Shown here piece by piece: positions 52,567 to 60,858 of a DNA stretch of 61,651 nt. Under the pieces are notes generated by a model. The model was given only the letters and a program-made list of their open reading frames with translations. It was not told the DNA's origin and did no database searches. The position numbers were made by a program, and so were the translations under genes. The stretch comes from Caldilineaceae bacterium (GTDB lineage: Bacteria > Chloroflexota > Anaerolineae > Caldilineales > Caldilineaceae), in the NCBI GenBank assembly GCA_020634755.1, contig JACKBC010000041.1, forward strand, positions 1 through 61,651. Direction: 5' to 3'. Numbering within the stretch: the first letter of the stretch is position 1; each line of letters begins with the position of its first letter.

Positions 52567-54891
52567 ATGCAACCGACTCTTGCCGCTCCCCAATTTATGG
52601 GTGTCCGCATTAAGCGCCGCGAAGACCCCAAACTGATCACCGGCCAGGGCCAATATACGGGCGATATCCAGCTTGACAACATGCTGCACATGGCCGTGCT
52701 GCGCAGCCCATACGCCCACGCCCGCATTGAGTCCATCGACGTGCACGCGGCCCAAGCCATGCCCGGCGTGGTAGATGTGCTGACCGGCGCCGATATTAAT
52801 GGGCAGCTCACCGGACCACTGCCCATGACCATGGCTTTTGACGAGTCCTACAGCAATGCTCATGAAATTGCCCGTCCCGTCTTGAGCGAGCATAAAGTGC
52901 GCTATGTGGGCGACCCCATTGCCGTGGTGCTGGCCGAAAGCGCCTATGAAGCAGCCGATGCGCTGGACGCCATTCATGTGCGCTATCAGCCACTGCCCGC
53001 CGTGGCCGATCCGGAAAAAGCCTTGGCCGCCGGCGCGCCGCTTCTCCATGATGAAGTGGGCACCAATCTGGCTTTTCAGTGGGCTGGCGGCAACGACGTG
53101 GATGCCGCCTTTGCTGCTGCGGAGCACATTACCGAATTGCGCCTGGTGAATCAGCGCTTGATCCCATCGGCCATGGAGCCGCGCGCCGTAACTGCCGATT
53201 ATGACGCCGCCAACGAACATTTTACCATTTGGAGCAGCACGCAAGTGCCCCACGCCGTACAGGCAGAGGTGGCCAAAATTTTGGGTGTGGATATCGAGCG
53301 CGTGCGTTCGATTGCCCCCGAGGTGGGCGGTGGTTTTGGCGCCAAGTCCAACCAGTTTAACGAAGATATTCTGGCGCCGTTTCTGGCGCGTAAGCATAGT
53401 CGTCCGGTGCGCTGGGTGGCCACGCGCAGCGAAGATTACCAAACCACCAGCCACGGTCGCGATCAGATTAACATTGTGCGGCTGGCTGCGTCTAAAGATG
53501 GGCGCGTCTCGGCCGTGGACCTTAAAGTGATTGCCGATTGCGGCGCCTATTACAGCAATGTGACGCCCGGCATCCCGCCGCTGACCGGTATGATGATGAC
53601 CGGCGTTTACGACATTTCCAATGCCCGCTGTCGGGCCGATGCGGTGCTGACGAACAAAAACATCAACGAGCCATATCGCGGCGCCGGCCGCCCGGAAGCT
53701 GCCTTCATGATCGAGCGCGCCATGAACGTGCTGGCCGCGGAATTGGGCATGGACCCAGTTGCTTTGCGGCGCAAAAACTTTATTGCGCCCGACAAGTTCC
53801 CCTATAAAACGGCCACCGGCGCCACCTATGACAGCGGCGAATATGAGAAGACGCTCGACAAAGCGCTGGCGCTGATTGGGTATGATGACCTGCGCGCCGA
53901 ACAGGCGCGGCGGCGCAAAGAGGGGGGCAAGCTGCTGGGCATTGGGCTGGCTTGTTATGTGGAAATTTGTGGCTTTGGTCCTTGGGAATCGGGCACGATT
54001 ACGGTGGACAAAGAGGCCAAGGTCACGGTGCTCACCGGCACGTCGCCGCACGGTCAGGGCCACCACACGGCATGGGCGCAAATTGCGGCCGAGGCGCTGC
54101 AAATCCCCATGGAAGACATTACGGTAATCCACGGCGATACGGCCATTGTCAAGCGCGGCATTGGCACCTTTGGCAGCCGCAGCGCACCGGTGGGCGGCGC
54201 CGCCGTACTCAACAATAGCGTGACCGTGCGCGAGAAGGGCAAAGCGGTGGCCGGCCATATGCTGGAGGCGGCCGTGGAGGATGTGGTGCTGGAAAATGGC
54301 CAATTCCATGTGGCCGGTTCGCCCGATATCTCTGTGAGCTGGCAGGAAGTAGCGCAAGCCGTGTATGGTGATGGCAACCTGCCGGCGGAAATGCAGGGTG
54401 ACCTGAGCGCGGATGAGGACTTTTCGCCGCCTGGCGAGACCTATCCGTTTGGCACCCATATTTGTACCGTCGAGATCGACCCCGACACGGGCGCCGTGCA
54501 GGTTACGCGCTTTGTGACGGTGGACGATTGCGGCCCAGCCATCAACCCGTTGCTCATCGATGGCCAGGTGCATGGCGGCATTGCCCAGGGCATTGGCCAG
54601 GCGCTCTTTGAACACGCTCAATACGATGAAAATGGCCAGCTGGTCAGCGGCTCGCTCATGGACTATGCCGTGCCGCGCGCCGACAACTTCCCCATTTATG
54701 AAAATAATCGCACCGAAACCCCCACGCCGCTCAATCCACTGGGCGTCAAAGGCATTGGCGAAGCGGCCACCATTGGCTCTACGCCGGCGGTGGCCAACGC
54801 CGTTCACGATGCATTGGCCCATTTGGGCGTGCGCCAGCTCGATATGCCATTTACGGCAGAAAAGGTGTGGCGGGCCATCCAAGGAAAGTAG
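52567..54891 (+). CDS. Xanthine dehydrogenase/CoxL-family molybdopterin-binding subunit
   Basis: 774 aa, with AAAGGAG upstream. Large molybdenum subunit motifs: FMGVRIKRREDPKLITG and RSPYAHARIESID near the N-terminus, VGGGFGAKSNQFNEDI (cofactor contact), EPYRGAGRPEAAFMIER and PHGQGHHTAWAQI. The C-terminal signature KGIGEAATIGSTPAV holds the catalytic Glu. The CoxL active-site Ser-Cys motif (AYRCSF) is YRGAGR, so it is not a form I CO dehydrogenase. It oxidises an aldehyde, purine or aromatic substrate with water. The FAD and [2Fe-2S] subunits that usually adjoin are absent here. Confidence 0.93.
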   Translation: MQPTLAAPQFMGVRIKRREDPKLITGQGQYTGDIQLDNMLHMAVLRSPYAHARIESIDVHAAQAMPGVVDVLTGADINGQLTGPLPMTMAFDESYSNAHEIARPVLSEHKVRYVGDPIAVVLAESAYEAADALDAIHVRYQPLPAVADPEKALAAGAPLLHDEVGTNLAFQWAGGNDVDAAFAAAEHITELRLVNQRLIPSAMEPRAVTADYDAANEHFTIWSSTQVPHAVQAEVAKILGVDIERVRSIAPEVGGGFGAKSNQFNEDILAPFLARKHSRPVRWVATRSEDYQTTSHGRDQINIVRLAASKDGRVSAVDLKVIADCGAYYSNVTPGIPPLTGMMMTGVYDISNARCRADAVLTNKNINEPYRGAGRPEAAFMIERAMNVLAAELGMDPVALRRKNFIAPDKFPYKTATGATYDSGEYEKTLDKALALIGYDDLRAEQARRRKEGGKLLGIGLACYVEICGFGPWESGTITVDKEAKVTVLTGTSPHGQGHHTAWAQIAAEALQIPMEDITVIHGDTAIVKRGIGTFGSRSAPVGGAAVLNNSVTVREKGKAVAGHMLEAAVEDVVLENGQFHVAGSPDISVSWQEVAQAVYGDGNLPAEMQGDLSADEDFSPPGETYPFGTHICTVEIDPDTGAVQVTRFVTVDDCGPAINPLLIDGQVHGGIAQGIGQALFEHAQYDENGQLVSGSLMDYAVPRADNFPIYENNRTETPTPLNPLGVKGIGEAATIGSTPAVANAVHDALAHLGVRQLDMPFTAEKVWRAIQGK

Positions 54892-54893
54892 AA

Positions 54894-54945
54894 GAGTAGA
54901 GGAGTGGAGGAGATTGCTGGGTGCTACTCCTCCACGCCTCTACTC
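54894..54945. repeat. Long inverted repeat between the Mo subunit gene and arfB
   Basis: GAGTAGAGGAGTGGAGGAG and CTCCTCCACGCCTCTACTC form a 19-bp stem around 14 bases. It is 15 bp before the arfB start, so it could limit arfB translation, or terminate the upstream gene weakly. Confidence 0.65.
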
Positions 54946-54960
54946 CCAACTAAACAACTC

Positions 54961-55383
54961 ATGATCCAAATCACCCCCAACATCTCTCTCGACGAATCCG
55001 AACTGGACTTGGAGTTTGTGCGTTCGTCTGGACCGGGTGGACAGAATGTGAATAAAGTGGCGACGGCGGTGCAGTTGCGCTTTGATTTGCAGCATTCACC
55101 TTCGCTGCCGGAGGATGTACGCACGCGGGCTATATCGCTGGCCGGCAAGCAGGTCACGGACGACGGCGTGCTGATCATTCAGGCGCGCAAATATCGCACC
55201 CAGTTGCGCAACCGCCAGCTCGCCATCGAGCGGCTGGTGGATCTGCTGCAGCGGGCCGCGCGGCCACCCAAAACGCGACGCAAGACCCGACCTTCTGCCG
55301 CGGCCAAGGCCAAGCGGCTGCAACGCAAGCGGCAGCGCAGCGAGACCAAACGCGGCCGCGGCCCCGTACGCTACGACGAGTGA
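54961..55383 (+). CDS. arfB: Alternative ribosome-rescue factor / peptidyl-tRNA hydrolase ArfB
   Basis: 140 aa, the usual length. The GGQ motif (residues 26-28, in VRSSGPGGQNVNKV) hydrolyses peptidyl-tRNA on stalled ribosomes. The C-terminal tail from residue 100 is extremely basic (KTRRKTRPSAAAKAKRLQRK), as needed to enter the empty mRNA channel. The ATG lies 69 bp after the molybdenum subunit stop, behind a hairpin and with no obvious ribosome-binding site. A strong terminator follows. Confidence 0.95.
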   Translation: MIQITPNISLDESELDLEFVRSSGPGGQNVNKVATAVQLRFDLQHSPSLPEDVRTRAISLAGKQVTDDGVLIIQARKYRTQLRNRQLAIERLVDLLQRAARPPKTRRKTRPSAAAKAKRLQRKRQRSETKRGRGPVRYDE

Positions 55384-55390
55384 AAATCAA

Positions 55391-55434
55391 CTGCATAAAA
55401 AAGACCCGCTCTTTGGCGGGTCTTTTTTATGCAG
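55391..55434. terminator. Bidirectional intrinsic terminator
   Basis: Perfect 19-bp arms CTGCATAAAAAAGACCCGC / GCGGGTCTTTTTTATGCAG, loop TCTTTG. It ends arfB (plus strand) and msrQ (minus strand). Confidence 0.92.
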
Positions 55435-55445
55435 TTTGCTCATTT

Positions 55446-56153
55446 TTATTCAGCGTTGCGAACCGGCTCTGGCATTGGTTCCAGGCGTCCTTTGGGGCGA
55501 CTCACCGCCGGTTTGCTGTCCAGCAATTTGCGCACCTGATTCAAGCGCCGGCGCACGGCGGGAATGCGGGCTACCAGCAGCAGCGCCACCACAATGCCAT
55601 AAGTGACTGGCTCTACCGGCACCTTGAGTACCCAGAAGTAGTGAATTACGGCCAGCGGCACGGCTAAATAGACCAGCCGGTGCAGCTTTTTCCAGTTGCG
55701 CCCCAGCCGCTTCATCCAGCCTTTGGTGGAAGTAATGGCCAGCGGCGTCAAAATTAAGAAGGCCGAAAAACCGACAATAATGTAGGGCTTGGTGACCAGC
55801 GCATCCCCCAGAATCTGGGAAAGGTTAAAGGCATAGTCCAGCCCCAAAAAGGTGAACAGATGCAGGCAGACATAGAAGAAGCCTTGCAAGCCCAGGGATT
55901 TACGCACCGTGAGGACCGTGCGCCAACCGGTGAGGCTGTTGAGCGGCGTGACCGCCAGCGACAGCACCAGCAGCACCAGCGCCGTGTAGCCCGTGCGATT
56001 CGTAATGTCCGCAATGGGATCCACCAGCCGCCCATTGATGACATCTAGGATGAGGAGCAGCAGCGGGAGCAGCGCGCCAATGTTGACCGCGATCCAAAAC
56101 CAGTGCTTCTTCAAATATGGAATCATTCCGCTGTTTGACTTTTTCTTTTGCAT
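55446..56153 (-). CDS. msrQ: MsrQ, haem-binding membrane subunit of the MsrPQ system
   Basis: 235 aa with about six transmembrane helices (AVNIGALLPLLLLI, ALVLLVLSLAVTPL, YIIVGFSAFLILTPL and others). Conserved His in FFYVCLHLFTFLG and HRLVYLAVPLAVIHYFWV are haem ligands in the family. It passes electrons from the respiratory chain to MsrP. It follows msrP by 65 bp on the same strand. Start at ATG 56153. Confidence 0.93.
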   Translation of the reverse strand: MQKKKSNSGMIPYLKKHWFWIAVNIGALLPLLLLILDVINGRLVDPIADITNRTGYTALVLLVLSLAVTPLNSLTGWRTVLTVRKSLGLQGFFYVCLHLFTFLGLDYAFNLSQILGDALVTKPYIIVGFSAFLILTPLAITSTKGWMKRLGRNWKKLHRLVYLAVPLAVIHYFWVLKVPVEPVTYGIVVALLLVARIPAVRRRLNQVRKLLDSKPAVSRPKGRLEPMPEPVRNAE

Positions 56154-56218
56154 GAGAACTATCTACCCCCTTCACTCCTCTGCCTAAACCAGATGCATCC
56201 GATCCTCAAAAGAGAACG

Positions 56219-57226
56219 TTAATAATTCGCTCGTAAATCCATCCCATCATAGAGCGAGGCCACCTCGTCGGCATAGCCGTTGAACATCAGCGTATCGCGG
56301 CGGCCAAATTCACCAATGCGGCGCTCGGTGGCCTGCGACCAGCGTGGGTGATCCACCTGTGGATTCACGTTGGCGTAGAAGCCATATTCGTTGGGCGCCT
56401 GCGTCATCCAAGTGGAGACGGGCATCTCATCGGTCAGTTCGATTTTGACAATGGCCTTAGCGCTCTTGAAACCATATTTCCAAGGCACCACTAAGCGCAG
56501 CGGCGCTCCATCGGGGTTGGGCAACAGTTCGCCATAAAGGCCGGTCGCCATGATCGCCAGCGGATTCATGGCCTCATCAATGCGCAGCCCTTCCACGTAG
56601 GGCCAGTCGATCCAACGTGCGTTCTGGCCGGGCATCTGTTCGGGACGCAGCACCGAGGTAAACTTGACATACTTGGCTTCAGACTTGGGATCAACCTCTT
56701 TGAGCAGGTCGCCCAGCTGGAAGCCCACCCAAGGAATAACCATGGACCATGCCTCGACACAGCGCAGTCGATAGATGCGTTCTTCCTGGGTAAAGCTGCT
56801 GATCAGATCTTCAAGGCCATAGGTCTTGGGGTTATTGACCAGGCCACCCACTTCCACCGTCCACGGATATGGTTCGAAACTGGCCGATAAAGGATTGACT
56901 TCCTGTTTATCGGTCGTGAATTCGTAGTAGTTGTTGTGGTTGGTAATCTGTTCATACGAATTAAGCGTATCGCCCAATTCATCGGTTTCGGCGCTGGCAT
57001 AGGGTTGGTCATGGGAGAGTGCATCGGGCAGCGTCTCCAGGCCGATGTCAGCCGGTTTTACAGCCACTGGAGCAGCGCTGGCCCCACTGGCGCTGCTGCT
57101 GCTCATTCCCGGTCCACAGGCCGCCAGCGCCACCGCGCCCATGGTTAAACCCGCCCCGACCATAAACTTGCGGCGGTTGAGAAAAACATGTTTGGGCGTA
57201 ATTTCAGATGAATGAATCTTTGTCAT
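56219..57226 (-). CDS. msrP: MsrP, periplasmic methionine-sulfoxide reductase catalytic subunit
   Basis: 335 aa, molybdopterin sulfite-oxidase fold. The twin-arginine signal LNRRKFMVGAG is followed by LAAC, a lipobox-like end, so it may be a Tat lipoprotein rather than soluble. Cys156 in LRCVEAWSM ligates molybdenum; PWVGFQLGDLLKEV and PWKYGFKSAKAIVKIEL are family segments. It reduces oxidised methionine residues of secreted proteins. AAGGAG precedes the ATG. msrQ is next on the same strand. Confidence 0.95.
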   Translation of the reverse strand: MTKIHSSEITPKHVFLNRRKFMVGAGLTMGAVALAACGPGMSSSSASGASAAPVAVKPADIGLETLPDALSHDQPYASAETDELGDTLNSYEQITNHNNYYEFTTDKQEVNPLSASFEPYPWTVEVGGLVNNPKTYGLEDLISSFTQEERIYRLRCVEAWSMVIPWVGFQLGDLLKEVDPKSEAKYVKFTSVLRPEQMPGQNARWIDWPYVEGLRIDEAMNPLAIMATGLYGELLPNPDGAPLRLVVPWKYGFKSAKAIVKIELTDEMPVSTWMTQAPNEYGFYANVNPQVDHPRWSQATERRIGEFGRRDTLMFNGYADEVASLYDGMDLRANY

Positions 57227-57559
57227 GATCAGGCTCCTTCATGTTAGAAACTTATGTTACGCAAGCCTGGCGGAACGTCGGCTCGCCGACTTTCCTGTCT
57301 CTCTCTAGCAGACTGGCTGTCGCTGCGTAACGTGAGTTAGAAAGTTGCGGTCGGCACAATGCCAACAGAGTTATCAATCTATAATTGGCTTGTCGACCTG
57401 CTTACGCAATACGCACCACGCAATAATCTGCTTCTGCAACGTATTGCCTTTATTTATCCTCGATATGTTTCAGTATAGACCGGCCACATAACAGAACTAT
57501 GAATCAAATATTACGAGATAATTACAGAGCTTGTCTGTGGTGTGTTATACTTCTTCTCT
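57227..57559. other. Intergenic region with R2 long element
   Basis: Holds the 90-bp R2 copy (57249-57338) directly upstream of msrP. The remaining part to 57559 is AT-rich, carries a lone TGCTTACGCAA at about 57400, and shows no supported gene. Confidence 0.5.
57249..57338. repeat. R2 element, long form (90 bp)
   Basis: Begins AACTTATGTTACGCAAGCC and ends CGCTGCGTAACGTGAGTT. It is the reverse-oriented partner of 30497-30585, with about 6 differences. It starts 23 bp before the msrP start codon and must be in its promoter or leader region. Confidence 0.85.
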
Positions 57560-58045
57560 ATGACTACGCTGCATCCCGCTACTGTTCATTTCCCCATAGC
57601 GCTGCTTATTTTGGCTAGTGTTGCCGGTCTGCTCTATCTATATTGGCAGCCGCGTACAGAGCTGCGCACCCTGGTTTGGTGGATGCTGCCTTTGGGCTGG
57701 TTGGGCGTGGGTGCGGCCATTGGTACCGGTTTAATAGCGCAGGCGGGGTTACCTCCCCAAGCGCCCTACCGCAGCCTGCTCAACTGGCACATAAGCAGCG
57801 GTCTGGCGCTATTGATTCTCTATGCTGGGTTGCTCTATGTGCGCTGGTTGCGTCGTCACAAGCGCAAGCCTACCAAGCACAATGTGTCGCAACCGGTTGA
57901 TTCCGCCGACCCGTTGCTGGATGACCCGAACGCACGCTGGTGGCTCACCCTTTTGTTTTTGCTTGGCATTGGGCTGGTGGTGGCCAGCGGCTGGAACGGT
58001 GGCAGATTGGTGTATGAATGGGGTGTAAATGTGAGGGCTTTTTGA
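57560..58045 (+). CDS. DUF2231-like integral membrane protein
   Basis: 161 aa from ATG 57560. It begins TTLHPATVHFPIALLILASVAG, the 'HPxxVHFP' signature of DUF2231, and has four helices (residues about 12-30, 40-60, 80-98, 130-148), with a short Arg/Lys-rich loop near RWLRRHKRKP. Such proteins sit in the inner membrane; some may bind haem through the conserved His. Function unknown. It ends at a terminator-like hairpin, convergent with trpS. Confidence 0.75.
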   Translation: MTTLHPATVHFPIALLILASVAGLLYLYWQPRTELRTLVWWMLPLGWLGVGAAIGTGLIAQAGLPPQAPYRSLLNWHISSGLALLILYAGLLYVRWLRRHKRKPTKHNVSQPVDSADPLLDDPNARWWLTLLFLLGIGLVVASGWNGGRLVYEWGVNVRAF

Positions 58046-58082
58046 TAAGGTTTTTGCCTGAATTCAAACAAAAACCTTGTCA
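58043..58082. terminator. Terminator-like hairpin between convergent genes
   Basis: TGATAAGGTTTTTG / CAAAAACCTTGTCA arms (one G-T pair) around a 12-base loop, starting at the stop codon of the DUF2231-like gene. It lies 30 bp from the trpS end. It could serve both directions. Confidence 0.65.
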
Positions 58083-58112
58083 AAAAGGGCGTTTATTTTG
58101 AATAAAGGTTAA

Positions 58113-59129
58113 TCATTTTCGAGCCGGCAGCACCAATCCCATCAACTCTTTCATGGCGTCAACTTTGGGTTGGGCCTGCGTGCGGGCATCATCTGCCCCT
58201 TTGGCCAGCAGACGATCGAGTTCGGCTGTATCGCGCATGAGGTAATCATAGCGCTCGCGGATGGGCGTTACGGCGGCGATTACCGCTTCGGCCACGCCCA
58301 CTTTGAGATCACCATAGCCGCGGGCATTGGCAAAGTCGGCCAATACGGTCTCGCGGTCTTTGTCGGTCACTGCTTCATAGATTTCCAGCAGATTATTGAC
58401 GCCGGCCTTTTCCGGTGCGGACGAAAAGACAATCTCATTGTCGGAATCGGTTTTGGCGCGCTTAAACGAGCGCAGGATCTCTTTGGGCTCATCGAGCAGG
58501 CGTACGGCGTGACCGCGGATATGCGCCATGCTTTTGGACATTTTGTTTTCAGGATTGTCCAGCCCCATGACGCGCGCGCCCGCTTCCGGCACCTTTACCT
58601 CGGGCAGCACAAAGAACTCGGTCTCATAAATATGATTGAAGCGCTGGCCAATATTGCGCGTCAATTCTACGTGTTGGCGCTGATCTTCACCCACGGGCAC
58701 TTCATCGGCGTCGTAGAGCATAATGTCGCCGGCTTGCAGCACGGGATAATCGAGCAGGCCCGTCAGAATGGTTTCCTGTCTGCTCGATTTATCTTTAAAT
58801 TGCGTCATGCGCTGTAGCCAGCCCAGCGGCGTTAGGCAATTGAGCAGCCAGCAGGCTTCCACATGCGCGGTTACATGGCTCTGCACAAAGAGGGTGCTGC
58901 GCGCCGGATCAATCCCGCAGGCCAATAGTATGGCCGCTAGCGAACGCGTTTGGGCGCGCAATGTTGTTGGATCTTGGGGCATGGTCAGGCTGTGCAGATC
59001 CACAATGCAAAAGTAATTAATTTTTTCGTCCTGACGCGCCGCCCATCCGCGCACCGCGCCCAAATAATTGCCTAAATGAAATTCACCCGATGGTTGAATC
59101 CCGCTCAGCACCCGTTTTTTCGTCGTCAT
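58113..59129 (-). CDS. trpS: Tryptophanyl-tRNA synthetase
   Basis: 338 aa, class I synthetase. The HIGH-equivalent is in GIQPSGEFHLGNYLGAV (residues 9-25), and the KMSKS loop in ENKMSKSM near 195. GEDQRQHVELTRNIGQRFN and YDADEVPVGED form the Trp/ATP pocket. It charges tRNA-Trp. The length is normal. No T-box or attenuator is evident upstream, only the R2-like element at 59161-59206. Confidence 0.97.
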   Translation of the reverse strand: MTTKKRVLSGIQPSGEFHLGNYLGAVRGWAARQDEKINYFCIVDLHSLTMPQDPTTLRAQTRSLAAILLACGIDPARSTLFVQSHVTAHVEACWLLNCLTPLGWLQRMTQFKDKSSRQETILTGLLDYPVLQAGDIMLYDADEVPVGEDQRQHVELTRNIGQRFNHIYETEFFVLPEVKVPEAGARVMGLDNPENKMSKSMAHIRGHAVRLLDEPKEILRSFKRAKTDSDNEIVFSSAPEKAGVNNLLEIYEAVTDKDRETVLADFANARGYGDLKVGVAEAVIAAVTPIRERYDYLMRDTAELDRLLAKGADDARTQAQPKVDAMKELMGLVLPARK

Positions 59130-59160
59130 TTGGATTTTCTATTCAGTTTGATCTCGTTAC

Positions 59161-59206
59161 GACTTACGCCGCTGGCCGCGCCATTCTCCCCGGGCTTGCG
59201 TAAGTC
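59161..59206. repeat. R2 short form (46 bp)
   Basis: GACTTACGCCG and GGCTTGCGTAAGTC ends, with only 20-odd bases between. It lies 32 bp upstream of the trpS start (minus strand). It appears to be an internally deleted R2 element. Confidence 0.65.
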
Positions 59207-59403
59207 TGAAATAAAAGAGATTATTGAAAACAGGATTAGGACCGCTGATGGTCATGTGCAAAGAATACCGTATATTATAGCGGAAAATGAGCTTGACAAC
59301 AATCTGTTCCTCGGTTGACAACCCCAATCCATCCGTATACAATGTGTACATGATTCCTGTCCACCCCTCAAATTGATTCCAGCCCTCACATCTCAATAAG
59401 GCC

Positions 59404-60696
59404 GTGACCCGATCATCAATTTTGCACGAATATTCTCTTTGGATAGCCGCCGCTGTCGCTATTCTGCTATTGGCGCTGAGCAGCGTAATGGCCTTTGGCC
59501 CGAACTGGGCCGATACTCACGCTGGTCTACAGCCAAATATGGCCACACTGCCCGAATGTGCACGCCCGGCCTGGTTGGAAACGACTGCGCATCCGTTTGC
59601 TGTCGAGCCGCTGATTCCCACACCGCTGCCGGGCGAAGTGCGGACGGTGGGTGTTAAACAGGGGGCGTATCAAGAATATGAGCAGATTCCAGCGCCCACG
59701 GCAGAACCATACACCTTGCGCTGGCGCATCGGCGTTGGCATCCCCGAAAAAAATCCGCTCTACTTCCCTTGGCCTGCCCAGCGCCCGGGCTGGTATCTCA
59801 ACTGGAGCACCGGCTATACAGTGACGCGCACGCTGGCGCAACGTACGGACCCCGTGCGCATGGAAGCGCCGCCAGAAATCGAGCTGGGCATGGACTTTTA
59901 TCCCATGGTGCGCACGCCGCAGGGACGATTGCAGCCCGCACCGGAGCTATTGGCGCAATTGGCGGCGGCAAACCCCGGTCGTACCTGGCTGATTGGCAAT
60001 GAGCCTGATGTGGAGTGGCAGGACAACGCTACGCCAGAACAATATGCATATGGGTATCGCTGCGCCTACACCGTGATTAAACAGAGTGACCCTACGGCTC
60101 AAATTGCCATCGGCGGGTTGAGCCAGGTTACCCCGCTACGCTTAATCTATTTGGAGCGACTGTGGCGCTTTTACGCCAAAGAATTTGGCCAGGAGATGCC
60201 GGTGGACGTGTGGAACATGCATGCTTTTGTCCTGCGCGAAGAAGCCGAGAGTTGGGGCGTGCGTATTCCACCTGGGCTAGAATATATTACGCAGGGAGAG
60301 CTGTGGGATGTGGCGGATCATGCCGATCTAGCATTAGTGCGTGGGCAAATTGTGGCCATGCGCCGCTGGATGCAGGAACACGGCCAGCGTGAGAAGCCGC
60401 TGCTCATCAGCGAATATGGGATTCTCTTAACTGCCGCATATGGCTTTGATGCCCCGCACGTAAATGCCTTTATGCTGGATAGTTTTGACCTTTTCAATTC
60501 TTTGAGCGATGCTGAAATGGGGTATCCAGCCGATGACAATCGATTGGTTCAGCGCTGGGTCTGGTTTAGCACCCGCTATCCACTTTACCCCGCCGGCAAC
60601 CTCTTTACCGGGTATGATAAACCGACCGCCGTTATGCGCACGTTGCGCGACTTCTTGGATGCGCATGGCGACTCTACGGCAAAGACCATTAAATAG
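59404..60696 (+). CDS. Secreted glycosidase-like TIM-barrel protein
   Basis: 430 aa, GTG start at 59404. The N-terminal hydrophobic stretch LWIAAAVAILLLALSSVMAF acts as signal or anchor. It has a (beta/alpha)8 pattern with candidate catalytic acids in WLIGNEPDVEW and LLISEYGILL, as in the Asl1-like/GH39-type 'glycosyl hydrolase catalytic core' group. Pre-catalytic RWRIGVGIPEKNPL and PVDVWNMHAFVLRE fit barrel strands. Hydrolase activity is inferred. It lies upstream of a permease gene with 162 bp between. Confidence 0.72.
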   Translation: MTRSSILHEYSLWIAAAVAILLLALSSVMAFGPNWADTHAGLQPNMATLPECARPAWLETTAHPFAVEPLIPTPLPGEVRTVGVKQGAYQEYEQIPAPTAEPYTLRWRIGVGIPEKNPLYFPWPAQRPGWYLNWSTGYTVTRTLAQRTDPVRMEAPPEIELGMDFYPMVRTPQGRLQPAPELLAQLAAANPGRTWLIGNEPDVEWQDNATPEQYAYGYRCAYTVIKQSDPTAQIAIGGLSQVTPLRLIYLERLWRFYAKEFGQEMPVDVWNMHAFVLREEAESWGVRIPPGLEYITQGELWDVADHADLALVRGQIVAMRRWMQEHGQREKPLLISEYGILLTAAYGFDAPHVNAFMLDSFDLFNSLSDAEMGYPADDNRLVQRWVWFSTRYPLYPAGNLFTGYDKPTAVMRTLRDFLDAHGDSTAKTIK

Positions 60697-60858
60697 CCGC
60701 GGATAAATGATTTAATGGAAGAGTGTGCATAATCCGCTGTTCGAGTGACAATGATACATTCATTACCAACTGTGTTTTGTGGCTATTTCCGGTTTTGCCC
60801 GCAGTTTCGGGGCATGTCGGATTGAAACTATTCGTTTCTAAAAAGCGTATTATTAGGT

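Noticed and set aside
52546..54882. A 778-codon open frame on the minus strand, opposite the molybdenum hydroxylase gene
   Set aside because: It lies wholly antisense to a clearly recognised family protein, and its translation is rich in His/Arg/Gly with no domain. The length comes from the codon use of the real gene.
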